A stretch of DNA of 64,000 nucleotides from JAJYVT01 sp035534455 (GCA_035534455.1 DATLRV010000003.1:23056-87055), one strand, 5' to 3'. Positions 37,030 to 45,406 are shown, numbered from the stretch's first letter. Numbers and translations are program-made. The notes: a model not told the origin generated them from the letters alone.

Positions 37030-38046
37030 GTGCGAGCGATCGGCCGCATCGGGCTGCGCGGGGTGACCTCCGTCGCCGACGTCCGCGGGTTCGCCCACAC
37101 GGCGGTGCCGCACTGCTCGACGGGTGAGCTCGTCGGCGAGCTCGCCCCGCTGGTCCGCGGGTGGCTGTCTCGGCGCGACCGAGTCTTCGTCAACCTCGCC
37201 GCCGAGCGCGTCCAGGCCCTCCGCGCGGCCCTCGGCGAGGACGCGGACCGGGTGCGATGGAGCGACACGCACCGCTGGGTGCCGCATCCCGCCCGGCGCC
37301 TGCGCGCCCTCCAGGAGCTGGTGGACGGCGAGATGCGCCACGGCTCCGGCCAGATCCGCGTCGTGGGGGAGTGTGCGTTCGCGGCAGACCAGCCGGCGCT
37401 CGTCGCAGAGTGGGAGCGATTCGACGCAGTCCTGAACGAGGCGCTCGTGGACGCACCGGTCACGCTGGTCTGCGCCTACGACGTCACGGCCGCCCCCGAC
37501 GGCGTCATGGAACGCGTGCCCTGCACCCACCCGTTGCTCGGTGTCGACCCCGTCGTCCCGAGCGAGCGCTACGGGCACTGCCGCGAGGTGCTGAGCCCCC
37601 GGGGGCCGCTCGAGCCACCGCCGCCGTCGGCGGGTTGCGAGCGCGGGCGCGTGACGCCTGCCCGGGCCCGGGCGCTGCTGCGCGACGTGCTCGGCGACGC
37701 GGCGCATGGCGCCGGGGCGGACGCTGCCGCCGCGGGCCCCCGGGCGGTCGACGACCTCTCCGTCGTTGCGACGGAGCTCGTGACCAACGCTTGGCAGGCG
37801 GGCGCCCACACCGTCGACGTGTGGTGCTGGCACGAGAGCGGCGAGATGGGTGTGCAGGTCGACGACGACGGTCCGGGGCTCCGCGACCCGCTGGCCGGGT
37901 ACCGGCGGCCGCCCTCCACCACCGTCGGCGGGCGCGGTCTGTGGATCGTCCGCCAATTGTCCGACCTCGTCGAGATGGCGTGCAGCGAGAAGGGCACGAG
38001 CGTGCGGGCGCGGGTCTTCCTCCCCGCGCGGGCGTCGGGCTCCTGA
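37030..38046 (+). CDS. MEDS-domain/HATPase (anti-sigma factor kinase-like) protein
   Basis: A 338-residue two-domain protein. The N-terminal half (HTAVPHCSTGELVGELAPLVRGWLSRRDRVFVNL...) is a MEDS sensory domain as in DcmR-type proteins. The C-terminal 140 residues form a RsbW-like GHKL ATPase: N box VVATELVTNAWQAG, G1 DDDGPGL, G2 GGRGLWIVRQL. Such actinobacterial proteins act as serine kinases or anti-sigma factors, with the sensory domain setting activity. No sigma factor is adjacent. The start is a GTG with no clear ribosome binding site; GTG 37063 is an alternative. The palindromic repeats upstream may regulate it. Confidence 0.8.
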   Translation: MRAIGRIGLRGVTSVADVRGFAHTAVPHCSTGELVGELAPLVRGWLSRRDRVFVNLAAERVQALRAALGEDADRVRWSDTHRWVPHPARRLRALQELVDGEMRHGSGQIRVVGECAFAADQPALVAEWERFDAVLNEALVDAPVTLVCAYDVTAAPDGVMERVPCTHPLLGVDPVVPSERYGHCREVLSPRGPLEPPPPSAGCERGRVTPARARALLRDVLGDAAHGAGADAAAAGPRAVDDLSVVATELVTNAWQAGAHTVDVWCWHESGEMGVQVDDDGPGLRDPLAGYRRPPSTTVGGRGLWIVRQLSDLVEMACSEKGTSVRARVFLPARASGS

Positions 38047-38178
38047 TTAATGCGGCAGGCCCGCCCCGTCCACCGGCACCTCTGGCAGCTCCTCGAGCTG
38101 CCGCACGTCGACCTCCGCTTCGACGACCGGGCGCCCGATCCGGCCTGAGCGGCGCCGTCGGCGCGGCGGGCGGTCGCC

Positions 38179-40023
38179 TCAGCGCAGCGGGATCCCGACG
38201 AACCCCGCGAGGACCGCCACACCGGCGACGAGCCACGCGACGTAGTCGCCGACGTGGCCCGAGTGGAGCCGGTGCAAGAGGCCGACCGGCGCCGAGAGCC
38301 GCCGGACCGCCGGGAACCGCTCGAGGAGCGGGCGCCCGAAGAGCGCGAGCCCCGCGATCCCCGCCGCCCCGAGCGCAGACAGGACGCCGGTCCCGACGCC
38401 GTAGGCGTTCCAGCCGCCAACCGCGTGCACGGTGACCCGCGCGTGGGCGTGGAAGAGGGCCGCGTGCACGTAGCCCACCCGGTCGACGTAGTAGGCGCCC
38501 GCGCGCTCCATCCCGCCGAGGATCCCCGGGAGGAGGCCCACGGACAGCGCGGCCGCGAGGAGGAGCACGACCGGGACGAGCATCGACCACGGGGCGCGGC
38601 GGATCTCCGCCTCGGGCTGCTCGCCCCCGCCCGTGGCCCGATGGGCCTCCGCCCCGATGCCGCGCTCGGCGGTCGGGCGCGCGCCGACACCGAGGAACGT
38701 GCGCGCCCAGGCACGCAAGGCGGCCGCACCGGTCAGCGCGGGGACCCCGACAAAGAGGGCCGGCGCCCAGGCGTACCCGAGGGCGCGTGCGGCGGCTGTG
38801 CTCACCGCGCTGCCCAGCCCGGTGCCGAACGGCGGGAGCGCCGCGATGGCGACGGCGCCGGCCGCGAACAGGGCGCCCAGCGCTCTGTTCGGTCTCGCCC
38901 GGCCGAAGAGCTCGTGCTCGTCCACGGTGCCGTAGAGGTCGAGGAGCACGCCCGCGACGAGGAACAGCGCGCCGATCGCGCCGGCGTAGCCCGCCACGTA
39001 CAGGGCCGCACCCGCAGTCCCGTCGGCCGTGAGGCAGCCGGCGGCGACGACGAAGAGGCCGACATGGGCGATCGTCGAGTACGAGAGCAGCCGTTTGACG
39101 TGGCGTTGCGTGAGCGCCATGACCGCGCCGATCACCGCGGTCGCCGCGCCCAGGACCAAGAACGCGCGGCGCACGTCGCCGGGGGGGATGGTCCCGCTGA
39201 AGACGGTCCAGTAGATCCGGAACGCGGCGTAGACGCCGAGGGGGAGCATCGCGCCGGAGAAGAGGATGCAGACGGGTGACGGCGCGACCGCGTGCGCGTC
39301 GGCGAGCCAGAAGTGGAACGGCGCGACGGCGCCCTTCACGAGGAAGCCGGTGAGTACGAGGCAGAACGCGCAGATCACCAGCGCGTCGGGTCGGTGGTGC
39401 GCGAGCGCGTGACCGAGACCGGGGAGGTCGAGGCGCCCGGTGCGCGCGAGCAACAGGCCGATCCCCATGAGGGTCACGTACGCGCCGAGGCTGTTCACGA
39501 TCCCGAAGTTCACCGCGCCCTGGAGCGACGACGGCTCCTCCACCATCATCCCGGTGAGCCCGTAGGTCGCGGCGCCCATGAGCTCGAAGAACCCGAACAT
39601 GTCGAAGACGTCGCCGCTCAGCGCGAGGCCGACCATCCCGCCGAGGAAGAGGAGCATCAGGCAGTGGAAGTGGGCGCGGACCGATTCGATGTAGCGCGAC
39701 GAGTACACGAGCGCGACCGCCATGAGCGCCGCGGCCGCGACGGCGATCCCCGCACCGACGGGATCCGCCACGAGCACCACGCCCACGGTGTCGCCGTGGT
39801 GCGGTGCCCATCCCGCGACCCAGGTGACCACCCGGCCCGAGGAGGCCGTCGCGAGCACGATGGACACGAGGGCGAGCGTCGTCGCGCAGAACGCCATCGC
39901 CACGAGGTCGACCGCGAGCCTGGGCGCGCGCCGTCCGAGGACCAGGAGAACCGGTGCGCCGAGGACTGCCACGCCGACGGCGACAGGTGGCAGCTGGGCG
40001 ACGCCGTGGTCGAAGACGGGCAT
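38179..40023 (-). CDS. mnhD: Cation/proton antiporter subunit D (NuoL/M/N-like)
   Basis: A 614-residue integral membrane protein of the proton-conducting transporter family. Conserved stretches: DVFDMFGFFELMGAATYGL, the Lys-bearing segment FLVKGAVAPFHFWLADAHAVAPSPVCILFSG, and YSTIAHVGLFVVAAG. About 14-16 membrane segments are expected. Its ATG overlaps the stop of the mnhC-like gene. It is the only NuoL-type subunit in the cluster; no separate MrpA N-terminal domain exists here. Last gene of the seven-gene operon. Confidence 0.9.
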   Translation of the reverse strand: MPVFDHGVAQLPPVAVGVAVLGAPVLLVLGRRAPRLAVDLVAMAFCATTLALVSIVLATASSGRVVTWVAGWAPHHGDTVGVVLVADPVGAGIAVAAAALMAVALVYSSRYIESVRAHFHCLMLLFLGGMVGLALSGDVFDMFGFFELMGAATYGLTGMMVEEPSSLQGAVNFGIVNSLGAYVTLMGIGLLLARTGRLDLPGLGHALAHHRPDALVICAFCLVLTGFLVKGAVAPFHFWLADAHAVAPSPVCILFSGAMLPLGVYAAFRIYWTVFSGTIPPGDVRRAFLVLGAATAVIGAVMALTQRHVKRLLSYSTIAHVGLFVVAAGCLTADGTAGAALYVAGYAGAIGALFLVAGVLLDLYGTVDEHELFGRARPNRALGALFAAGAVAIAALPPFGTGLGSAVSTAAARALGYAWAPALFVGVPALTGAAALRAWARTFLGVGARPTAERGIGAEAHRATGGGEQPEAEIRRAPWSMLVPVVLLLAAALSVGLLPGILGGMERAGAYYVDRVGYVHAALFHAHARVTVHAVGGWNAYGVGTGVLSALGAAGIAGLALFGRPLLERFPAVRRLSAPVGLLHRLHSGHVGDYVAWLVAGVAVLAGFVGIPLR

Positions 40024-40373
40024 CAGCCCTGGACGCTGTTGAGCTCGTCGGGGTCGGTCGTGCCGCGGCGCCGGTGCAGCTGCAGGGCGATGGCGAGCAG
40101 GAGGGCGGTGACGGTGGCGGAGACGACGATGTCCGTGAGCGTCATCGCCTGGACGACCGGGTCGACCACGTGGACGGTGGGATGGCGGGGCGGGGACCCG
40201 AAGACGGGAGGTCCTCCGCCGTGCTGGAAGCCCACGCCGACGAGGAGGACGTAGGTCCCGGCCTGCGCGACGGCGAGCGAGACCACCGCGTGGACGAGAT
40301 CGCGGCTGCGCACGATGCCGAAGGCGCCGGCGAGGAGCAGCCATCCGGCGACGGCGTAGACATAGAGGGTCAC
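40023..40373 (-). CDS. mnhC: Cation/proton antiporter subunit C (NuoK-like)
   Basis: A 116-residue membrane protein with three helices. LAGAFGIVRSRDLVHAVVSLAVAQAGTYVLLVGVGF and VVDPVVQAMTLTDIVVSATVTALLLAIAL match NuoK/MrpC; the segment DPVVQAMTLTDIVV is diagnostic. It starts with a GTG that overlaps the previous stop (GTGA), and its stop overlaps the next ATG. Confidence 0.9.
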   Translation of the reverse strand: MTLYVYAVAGWLLLAGAFGIVRSRDLVHAVVSLAVAQAGTYVLLVGVGFQHGGGPPVFGSPPRHPTVHVVDPVVQAMTLTDIVVSATVTALLLAIALQLHRRRGTTDPDELNSVQG

Positions 40374-41125
40374 GGGCTCCGCTCCGCGTCGGCCTCCTTG
40401 GGGCGCAGGCCGACCGCCTGGTCGAGGAAGCGGGAGACGACGACGATCACGCCGGACGCCACTTCCACGCCGACCGCGCCGTTGAGGAGCTCCACCGTGC
40501 CCGACGAGAACAGCGTCCCGAACGAGCCGTACGCGAGGAAGTTGCCGAGGAAGGCGGCCGCAGCGAGGGAGCCCGCGATCCCGATGCACGCGAAGGCGGC
40601 CGTGCCGATCGCCTCACCCCACTCGAACACCCGGACGGGACGCACACGTTGGAGCATCGGGTAGCGGCCCGCCACGTACAGCAGGTGGATCGCCGTGCCG
40701 AGCACCACGCCGCCCTGGAAGCCGCCGCCCGGCGTGAGCTGCCCGTGAGCGACCACGTCGAGGCCGACCACGACGCTCGTCGGCAGCATGATCCAGCCCA
40801 TGAGGAGGGTCGAGTCGAGGACTCTTCCGCCTTCCTCCTCGCGGATCTCGTCCTCCTCGTCGTCCTTGCGCAGGAGCGTGGCCACGGCGAGCACGCTCGC
40901 GATCAGGATCGACTCCTCGGCCATCGTGTCGAAGCCGCGCTGGTCGAGGTTCACCGACGAGACGGCGTTCGCCGTCGCGTGCGCGACCGCCGCGGGGATC
41001 GCGAGATCGCGGTACGGGTGGTCGGCGGAACCGAAGTGCGGCATGCCGAAGACGGCGAGGACGAAGAGGACAGCCACCCCGGCCGCGCTCACGAGGAACA
41101 CCCCGGCGCGGAGACGCCGGCTCAC
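40370..41125 (-). CDS. Fused MbhE-like/MnhB antiporter subunit
   Basis: A 251-residue protein. The first third contains NAVSSVNLDQRGFDTMAEESILIASVLAVATLL, the motif of MbhE, which corresponds to the far C-terminus of MrpA. After an acidic patch (KDDEEDEIREEEGG) comes a MnhB domain: LLMGWIMLPTSVVVGLDVVAHGQLTPGGGFQGGVVLGTA. Thus two subunits that are separate in archaeal Mbh are one protein here. The GTG overlaps the stop of the preceding gene. Membrane-embedded, part of the ion-translocating module. Confidence 0.87.
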   Translation of the reverse strand: MSRRLRAGVFLVSAAGVAVLFVLAVFGMPHFGSADHPYRDLAIPAAVAHATANAVSSVNLDQRGFDTMAEESILIASVLAVATLLRKDDEEDEIREEEGGRVLDSTLLMGWIMLPTSVVVGLDVVAHGQLTPGGGFQGGVVLGTAIHLLYVAGRYPMLQRVRPVRVFEWGEAIGTAAFACIGIAGSLAAAAFLGNFLAYGSFGTLFSSGTVELLNGAVGVEVASGVIVVVSRFLDQAVGLRPKEADAERSP

Positions 41126-41358
41126 GGCGACGACCGCATGCGACGGATCGTCAAGAGCACGAGGAGCGGGACGACGGCCGCGTTGACCGTGAGCTCGCTC
41201 AAGGAGACGTCGGGGGCCTCCAGCACGAGGAACAACGTCGACAGGCACAGGCCGAAGATCGAGAGGGTCACCGCCTGGCGCGAGGGGTCGAAGCTGAAGA
41301 CCGTGAGCGTGCCACTGGCGGCGACGAGCCCGAGGACGACCACGAGGGTGGCGGTCAT
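41122..41358 (-). CDS. DUF4040/MbhD-type membrane subunit
   Basis: A 78-residue three-helix protein. LSIFGLCLSTLFLVLEAPDVSLSELTVNAAVVPLLVLLTI is the MbhD/DUF4040 signature (the C-terminal part of MrpA). It lies between subunit G and the MbhE-MnhB fusion, the same place as in archaeal Mbh operons. GTGA overlap with the next gene. The 88 bases upstream (41359-41446) hold no gene. Confidence 0.87.
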   Translation of the reverse strand: MTATLVVVLGLVAASGTLTVFSFDPSRQAVTLSIFGLCLSTLFLVLEAPDVSLSELTVNAAVVPLLVLLTIRRMRSSP

Positions 41359-41446
41359 CGCGGCGCGTCCCCCCCGACCCGCCGGGGCCGGAGTCGGTGC
41401 CGCGGCCGGGGCGACAGCCGGCGTCGCACCCGGGGCCGCGGGCGCC

Positions 41447-41752
41447 TCACTCCGGACCGCCTGTCTCGATGAGGCCCTGTTGCTGCGCGACGAGGCGGCC
41501 CGTGGCCGACGTCATGACCGGCCCCGTCACGAACAGGATGCCGACGACGAGGAGGATCTCTCCGGCGGTGAGCCCCCATCCCTCCGCCACGCACACGCCC
41601 GCGCCGACCAGCGGTGCACCGAGCGAGGTCACGGGGCTGAGGAAGTGGACCGCCGTCAAGGTGTCCCCGCGCACGACGAGCGCCCCGATCGAGGACGCCG
41701 CGATCACCGCGCTCCCCAACGCGACCAATGCCAGGGCGACGTCGTGGCCCAC
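41447..41752 (-). CDS. mnhG: Cation/proton antiporter subunit G
   Basis: A 101-residue membrane protein with three helices; LGSAVIAASSIGALVVRGDTLTAVHFLSPVTSLGAPLVGAG and ILFVTGPVMTSATGRLVAQQ match MnhG/MrpG. The GTG at 41752 starts two bases after the stop of subunit F. Longer readings of this frame upstream run antisense to neighbours and were discarded. Confidence 0.87.
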   Translation of the reverse strand: MGHDVALALVALGSAVIAASSIGALVVRGDTLTAVHFLSPVTSLGAPLVGAGVCVAEGWGLTAGEILLVVGILFVTGPVMTSATGRLVAQQQGLIETGGPE

Positions 41753-41754
41753 CC

Positions 41755-42015
41755 TCAGCGTCCCTCCCGGGCCGACAACAGGCGCGTGTAGACGAGGGTC
41801 CCCGCCAGGGACATCGGCGCGAGCACCAGGGGCAGCATCAGGTCGAACGTGAACCCGCTCACGAGCGCGAACACGACGAAGAAGGTCGCGACGACCGAGT
41901 TGGCGAGCTCGAGCCCGACGAGCCTGCTGACCGGCCGGCCGCGGGCTCCGACGGCGAGGGCCGGCACGAGACCGCCGACCAGGAGCACGAGGAGGCAGCC
42001 GTCGAACCCGGTCAC
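41755..42015 (-). CDS. mnhF: Cation/proton antiporter subunit F
   Basis: An 86-residue three-helix membrane protein of the MnhF/MrpF family. GRPVSRLVGLELANSVVATFFVVFALVSGFTFDLMLPLVLAPMSLAGTLVYTRLL has the conserved order of helices and polar breaks. The GTG start overlaps the stop of subunit E. Confidence 0.87.
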   Translation of the reverse strand: MTGFDGCLLVLLVGGLVPALAVGARGRPVSRLVGLELANSVVATFFVVFALVSGFTFDLMLPLVLAPMSLAGTLVYTRLLSAREGR

Positions 42016-42527
42016 CGCCGTGCGTACCGCTCGTGGAGGCTCGGGCCCGGCGATCGCAGCGAGTGGACCAGCATCCTCCCGTTGCCGGGGTCGACGTCCA
42101 GCACGACGGTGGCCGGCGTCGCGCTGACCACGGCCGTCGCGATCGCCCGGCGCGCCGCCGCCTCGGGCGCGTCACCCTGCGCGCCGATGTCGACCTCGAC
42201 GATCTGCGGACCGCGCAGAGCGGGACGCCAGGCGGCGACGAGCACCGCGGCGGTGTCGACGACGATGGCGAGAGGCAGCCAGGCGGCGGGTGCGACGGCC
42301 GGCAGCCGCGGGTGCCAACGCGCCCCGATCGCCCGACGCGTGGCCGCGGCGACCACCCCGCAGCCGAGGCCGCAGAGCCCGCCGACGAGGAGGTCCTGGT
42401 CGTCGATCGCCGAGAGGGAGAGGAGCCAGACGCCCCAGGTGAGGAGCGTCCACGAGAGCACCTCGATCGACCATCCGCTCGACGCCGACACGACCGCCCG
42501 CCGTGTCCGATCGGACTTCGCCACCAT
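42012..42527 (-). CDS. mnhE: Cation/proton antiporter subunit E
   Basis: A 171-residue protein, first of the antiporter operon. Two N-terminal helices (VLSWTLLTWGVWLLSL, LLVGGLCGLGCGVVAAA) and a further hydrophobic stretch precede a soluble C-terminal domain ending TPATVVLDVDPGNGRMLVHSL, the MnhE signature region. GTG 42530, ATG 42527 and GTG 42524 are stacked behind GGAGGAG; ATG 42527 is used here. Confidence 0.85.
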   Translation of the reverse strand: MVAKSDRTRRAVVSASSGWSIEVLSWTLLTWGVWLLSLSAIDDQDLLVGGLCGLGCGVVAAATRRAIGARWHPRLPAVAPAAWLPLAIVVDTAAVLVAAWRPALRGPQIVEVDIGAQGDAPEAAARRAIATAVVSATPATVVLDVDPGNGRMLVHSLRSPGPSLHERYARR

Positions 42528-42749
42528 CACGCTCCTCCGGCCCGGCGCCTGCGCGGCCAGTCGTCACGTCACCGTGTCGGCACTGCTCGGCGGGGTACCC
42601 GCGCCCCGAGAGGGGCAAACCCGGGCTGCGAAGCCGGCTTCGTCGTTCTCCCGGTCGGTGCCGGTTCGGACTCCGGCCACCGCCTCTTGTTTGTCTTCCG
42701 TCACCTCGGGGGCGGGTTTCGTCGCGCCCGGCCTCCGGAGGGGTGACCG

Positions 42750-42776
42750 TTAGCACTCTCGGGTCGAGAGTGCTAA
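42750..42776 (+). promoter_or_regulatory. CIRCE operator (HrcA site)
   Basis: TTAGCACTC-N9-GAGTGCTAA is a perfect match to the CIRCE consensus, the binding site of the heat-shock repressor HrcA. It lies 84 bases before the hsp20 ATG. Confidence 0.95.
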
Positions 42777-42779
42777 TCT
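42750..42779 (+). promoter_or_regulatory. Putative hsp20 promoter embedded in CIRCE
   Basis: TTAGCA (42750-42755) and TAATCT (42774-42779), 18 bases apart, could serve as -35 and -10; both overlap the operator arms, so HrcA binding would block RNA polymerase directly. The rest of the 330-base gap 42528-42860 between the antiporter operon and hsp20 shows no gene. Confidence 0.5.
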
Positions 42780-42860
42780 GGTGGTGCCGCCGGGGCTCGC
42801 CCCGGGCGGTCGACGAGCCCCTGCGTTCAAGGACCCATGTGTTCGTAGGAGGTGGTGGTC

Positions 42861-43298
42861 ATGGCTCTCGTCCGAAGCGACCCGTTCCGGGAGCTGGATC
42901 GGCTCGCACAGCAGCTCTGGGGTGACGCACGGTCACGGTCCGGGGCGGTGTCCGTGGCGATGGACGCCTTCCGCAAGGGTGACGTCTTCCTCGTGCAGAT
43001 CGACCTCCCGGGCGTCGAGAGCGACGCGATCGAGCTCACCGTGGAGGACAACGTCCTCACCGTGAAGGCCGAGCGGCCGTCGCCGCAGACGACCGACGGC
43101 GTCGAGACCCTCGTCGCGGAGCGACCGTTCGGGACGTTCTCCCGACAGATGTTCCTCGGGGACAATCTCGACGTCGAGCGCATCCAGGCGAGCTACGAGG
43201 CCGGCGTCCTGACGGTGACGATCCCGGTCGCCGCCCACGCAAAGGCGCGGCGCATCGAGGTCACGAGTCACCGGGAGCGCCAGTCGATCCCGGCCTGA
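42861..43298 (+). CDS. Hsp20/alpha-crystallin small heat-shock protein
   Basis: ATP-independent chaperone, 145 residues. VRSDPFRELDRLAQQLWG opens the N-terminal arm; the alpha-crystallin domain runs from VAMDAFRKGDVFLVQIDLPGV to YEAGVLTVTIPV, with the usual final A-x-x-x-G-VLTVTIP. The C-terminal tail is KARRIEVTSHRERQSIPA, where IPA stands in for the IXI motif. ATG 42861 follows AGGAGG at 42847-42852. Heat induction through HrcA/CIRCE is predicted from the operator upstream. Confidence 0.95.
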   Translation: MALVRSDPFRELDRLAQQLWGDARSRSGAVSVAMDAFRKGDVFLVQIDLPGVESDAIELTVEDNVLTVKAERPSPQTTDGVETLVAERPFGTFSRQMFLGDNLDVERIQASYEAGVLTVTIPVAAHAKARRIEVTSHRERQSIPA

Positions 43299-43367
43299 GC
43301 GCCGCCACCGCGCGGCCCCCGGCCGGCGGCGGGAAGGTGGCACAAGGTGGCACCGCAACGAGCACGG

Positions 43368-43384
43368 CCCCGGCGTCGCCGGGG
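43368..43384 (+). terminator. Possible bidirectional terminator hairpin
   Basis: CCCCGGC (43368-43374) pairs perfectly with GCCGGGG (43378-43384) around a GTC loop, between the convergent hsp20 and CBS genes. A second, looser hairpin (43300-43306 with 43325-43331) precedes it. No T-tract follows on either strand, so termination efficiency is uncertain. Confidence 0.4.
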
Positions 43385-43419
43385 TCGTGACGCGTCCGCG
43401 GGTAGCACCGGAACGCGGG

Positions 43420-43851
43420 CTACCTGGCGGTGATGTAGTCCTCCAGGAGCTTCCTGTCGAGCTGGAGCTGCTCGATGGTGTGCTTCACCACGTCGCCGAT
43501 GCTCACGATCCCGGCGAGCTCGCCGTCGCGGACGACGGGAAGGTGACGGATCCGCTCGTTCGTCATCGTGGCCATGACCGCGCCGACCTCGTCGTCCTCG
43601 CCGACGGTGTGCACCGGCGAGGTCATGATCTCGCGCACGGTGCGGTCGAGAAGCTCCTTGCTCTCCCGGCCGAGATGCCGCACGACGTCGCGCTCGGACA
43701 GGATCCCGTCGATGTGCGAGCCGTCGGACGACACGACCAAGGCCCCGACGCCGTGCCGGGCGAGCGCGGCGACCGCCTCTGCGACGGTGGCCGCGCCGTC
43801 GACCGTGGCGACGGCCCTGCCCTTGTTCTCGAGGATGTCACCGATGCGCAT
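43420..43851 (-). CDS. Tandem CBS-domain protein
   Basis: A 143-residue protein made of two CBS motifs: VATVDGAATVAEAVAALARHGVGALVV...GILSERDVVRHL and PVHTVGEDDEVGAVMATMTNERIRHLPVV...GIVSIGDVVKH. Such stand-alone pairs bind adenine nucleotides and sense energy state. ATG 43851 follows GGAGG. Downstream of, and co-oriented with, the ClpS-like gene. The regulated target is unknown. Confidence 0.92.
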   Translation of the reverse strand: MRIGDILENKGRAVATVDGAATVAEAVAALARHGVGALVVSSDGSHIDGILSERDVVRHLGRESKELLDRTVREIMTSPVHTVGEDDEVGAVMATMTNERIRHLPVVRDGELAGIVSIGDVVKHTIEQLQLDRKLLEDYITAR

Positions 43852-43891
43852 TCCCCAGCCTCCTGCTCGTCGTCCGCGCGCGGCGGACGGC

Positions 43892-44203
43892 CTATACCTT
43901 CTCGATCCGCGCGAGCACGTTGCGCTGCCGGAGCCTCCGCACCGCCTGGCGGGCCTCGCGCTCGGGCAGGACCGCCGCCAGCGCCTCGCCGGCCGTGTGC
44001 ACCCGCATGGAGAGGGCCTCCGCCTCCGGGTGGCTGTAGCCGAACAGGGCGATGCACGCGCGCTCGACCTCGTCGAAGGTCGTGAAGTCGCTGTCCATGA
44101 TGATGACGGCGAAGTCCTGGTCGAAGAGCTCGCGCAGCTTGCCGGCGAGATCCTCGCCGAGCCCCTCGCGGGTCTCGACGTCTGGGGAGGAGATCGGGCT
44201 CAC
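43892..44203 (-). CDS. ClpS-like protease adaptor family protein
   Basis: A 103-residue protein. VIIMDSDFTTFDEVERACIALFGYSHPEAEALSMRVHTAGEALAAVLPEREARQAVRRL follows ClpS, which delivers N-degron substrates to ClpAP/ClpCP: D-S-D-F-T-T-F replaces the usual N-D-D-Y/F-T-P-M, so the substrate-pocket Asn is replaced by Asp or Ser. GTG 44203 is chosen for the GAGAGG before it; the frame is open to 44281. The divergence from ClpS means the target may differ. Confidence 0.7.
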   Translation of the reverse strand: MSPISSPDVETREGLGEDLAGKLRELFDQDFAVIIMDSDFTTFDEVERACIALFGYSHPEAEALSMRVHTAGEALAAVLPEREARQAVRRLRQRNVLARIEKV

Positions 44204-44308
44204 AGGTCCTCTCGCGGTCGCGGCTCGGACTCCGAAAGTGTACCGAGGCGAGGCGGCCGTCCCCGGGCCGTCCTGGCTCAAAGAACGAGCCCGCGGCCGG
44301 CTCCGGTC

Positions 44309-45406
44309 CTATGCCGACCCGAGACGCCGCCGCCTCGGCGGGGCGACGTACCCGTTGTCCACGAACCAGCGCACCGAGTCCTCGACGGCCTGCCGTGCAG
44401 GACGGGAGACGTACCCGAGCTCGGCACGGGCTCGGGAGTCGTCGAAGACCATCGTCGTCGTCGACATGCGGGCGGCCTCCAGCGGCACCGAGGGGTGACG
44501 TCGCAAGAGGCAGCCCTCCACGGCCTCCGAGACGAGGCCCGCTGCCAGCGCGAGGGACCTCGGGAACCGGCGCGTGACGGGCGCCAAGCCGGTGACCGAG
44601 GCCAGCATCGCCAGGAGCTCGCGCATGTGCACGTTCTCGCCACCGAGGATGTAGCTGCGTCCGGTGCGGCCCCGCTCGAGCGCGAGCAGGTGGCCCGTGG
44701 CGAGGTCGTCGACGTGGGCCACGTTCATGGCCGTCTCGACGAAGCCCGGGACCCTCCCGTTCAGGAAGTCGACGACGACCTTCCCCGTGGGCGTCGGACG
44801 GTGGTCGCGCGGCCCGAGAGGGAAGGTCGGGAGCACGAGGCTGACGGGGACGCCCTGTGCCGCCGACCGCAGCACCTCGTGCTCGGCCACGTACTTCGAC
44901 CGCTTGTAGTGGCCGAACAGGTGGGAGACGTCGGCGACGCTGTCTTCGTCGGCCGGCACGCCGCGTGCCGCGCCGTGGAGACCGAGGGTGCCGACGGTGC
45001 TCGTGTAGACGAGCCGTTCGATCCCGGCGTCGGAGGCGGCGCGGAGCACGGTGCGCGTGCCGTCGACGTTCACCTCGTAGAACACGGCGGGGTCCTTCGC
45101 CCAGAACCCGTACACCGCGGCCGCGTGGAACACGAATCGGCAGCCGTCGACTGCTCGCCGCACGGCGTCGAAGTCCCGGACGTCCGCGAGCCGCATCTCG
45201 AGGTCCAGTCCCTCGAGGTTGCGCCGGTCGCCGGCCGGCTCGGCGAGCGCCACCACCGAGGCGCCGCGTTCGAGGAGCCGGCGGGTGATCGCCGATCCGA
45301 TGAACCCCGCGGCGCCGGTCACCGCGACGCGGTCCCCGGCCCCGATCGACACGGCGGGGGGCGGGGCAGCGGCCCGCCGGGGACGGCGACCGGGCGTCGG
45401 GCTCAC
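44309..45406 (-). CDS. hpnA: Hopanoid-associated sugar epimerase
   Basis: NAD(P)-dependent extended short-chain dehydrogenase, 365 residues. Dinucleotide motif VTGAAGFIGSAITRRLLERG, then NLEGLDLEMRLADVRD, catalytic Tyr/Lys in HYKRSKYVAE (YKRSK), GPRDHRPTPTGKVVVDFLNGRVPGFVETAMNVAHVDDLATGHLLALERGR and RSYILGGENVHMRELLAML; this succession is specific to HpnA. The GTG start overlaps the stop of the aminotransferase gene (GTGA), so both are cotranscribed. HpnA is associated with hopanoid side-chain synthesis; squalene-hopene cyclase is not in the window. Confidence 0.88.
   Translation of the reverse strand: MSPTPGRRPRRAAAPPPAVSIGAGDRVAVTGAAGFIGSAITRRLLERGASVVALAEPAGDRRNLEGLDLEMRLADVRDFDAVRRAVDGCRFVFHAAAVYGFWAKDPAVFYEVNVDGTRTVLRAASDAGIERLVYTSTVGTLGLHGAARGVPADEDSVADVSHLFGHYKRSKYVAEHEVLRSAAQGVPVSLVLPTFPLGPRDHRPTPTGKVVVDFLNGRVPGFVETAMNVAHVDDLATGHLLALERGRTGRSYILGGENVHMRELLAMLASVTGLAPVTRRFPRSLALAAGLVSEAVEGCLLRRHPSVPLEAARMSTTTMVFDDSRARAELGYVSRPARQAVEDSVRWFVDNGYVAPPRRRRLGSA

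Noticed and set aside
36998..37066. 22-codon frame with a good ribosome binding site upstream of the MEDS/HATPase gene
   Set aside because: It overlaps the start of the larger gene out of frame; a leader peptide is possible but nothing in its sequence supports one.
38050..38148. 32-codon frame after the MEDS/HATPase gene
   Set aside because: Too short, no ribosome binding site and no similarity that I can name.
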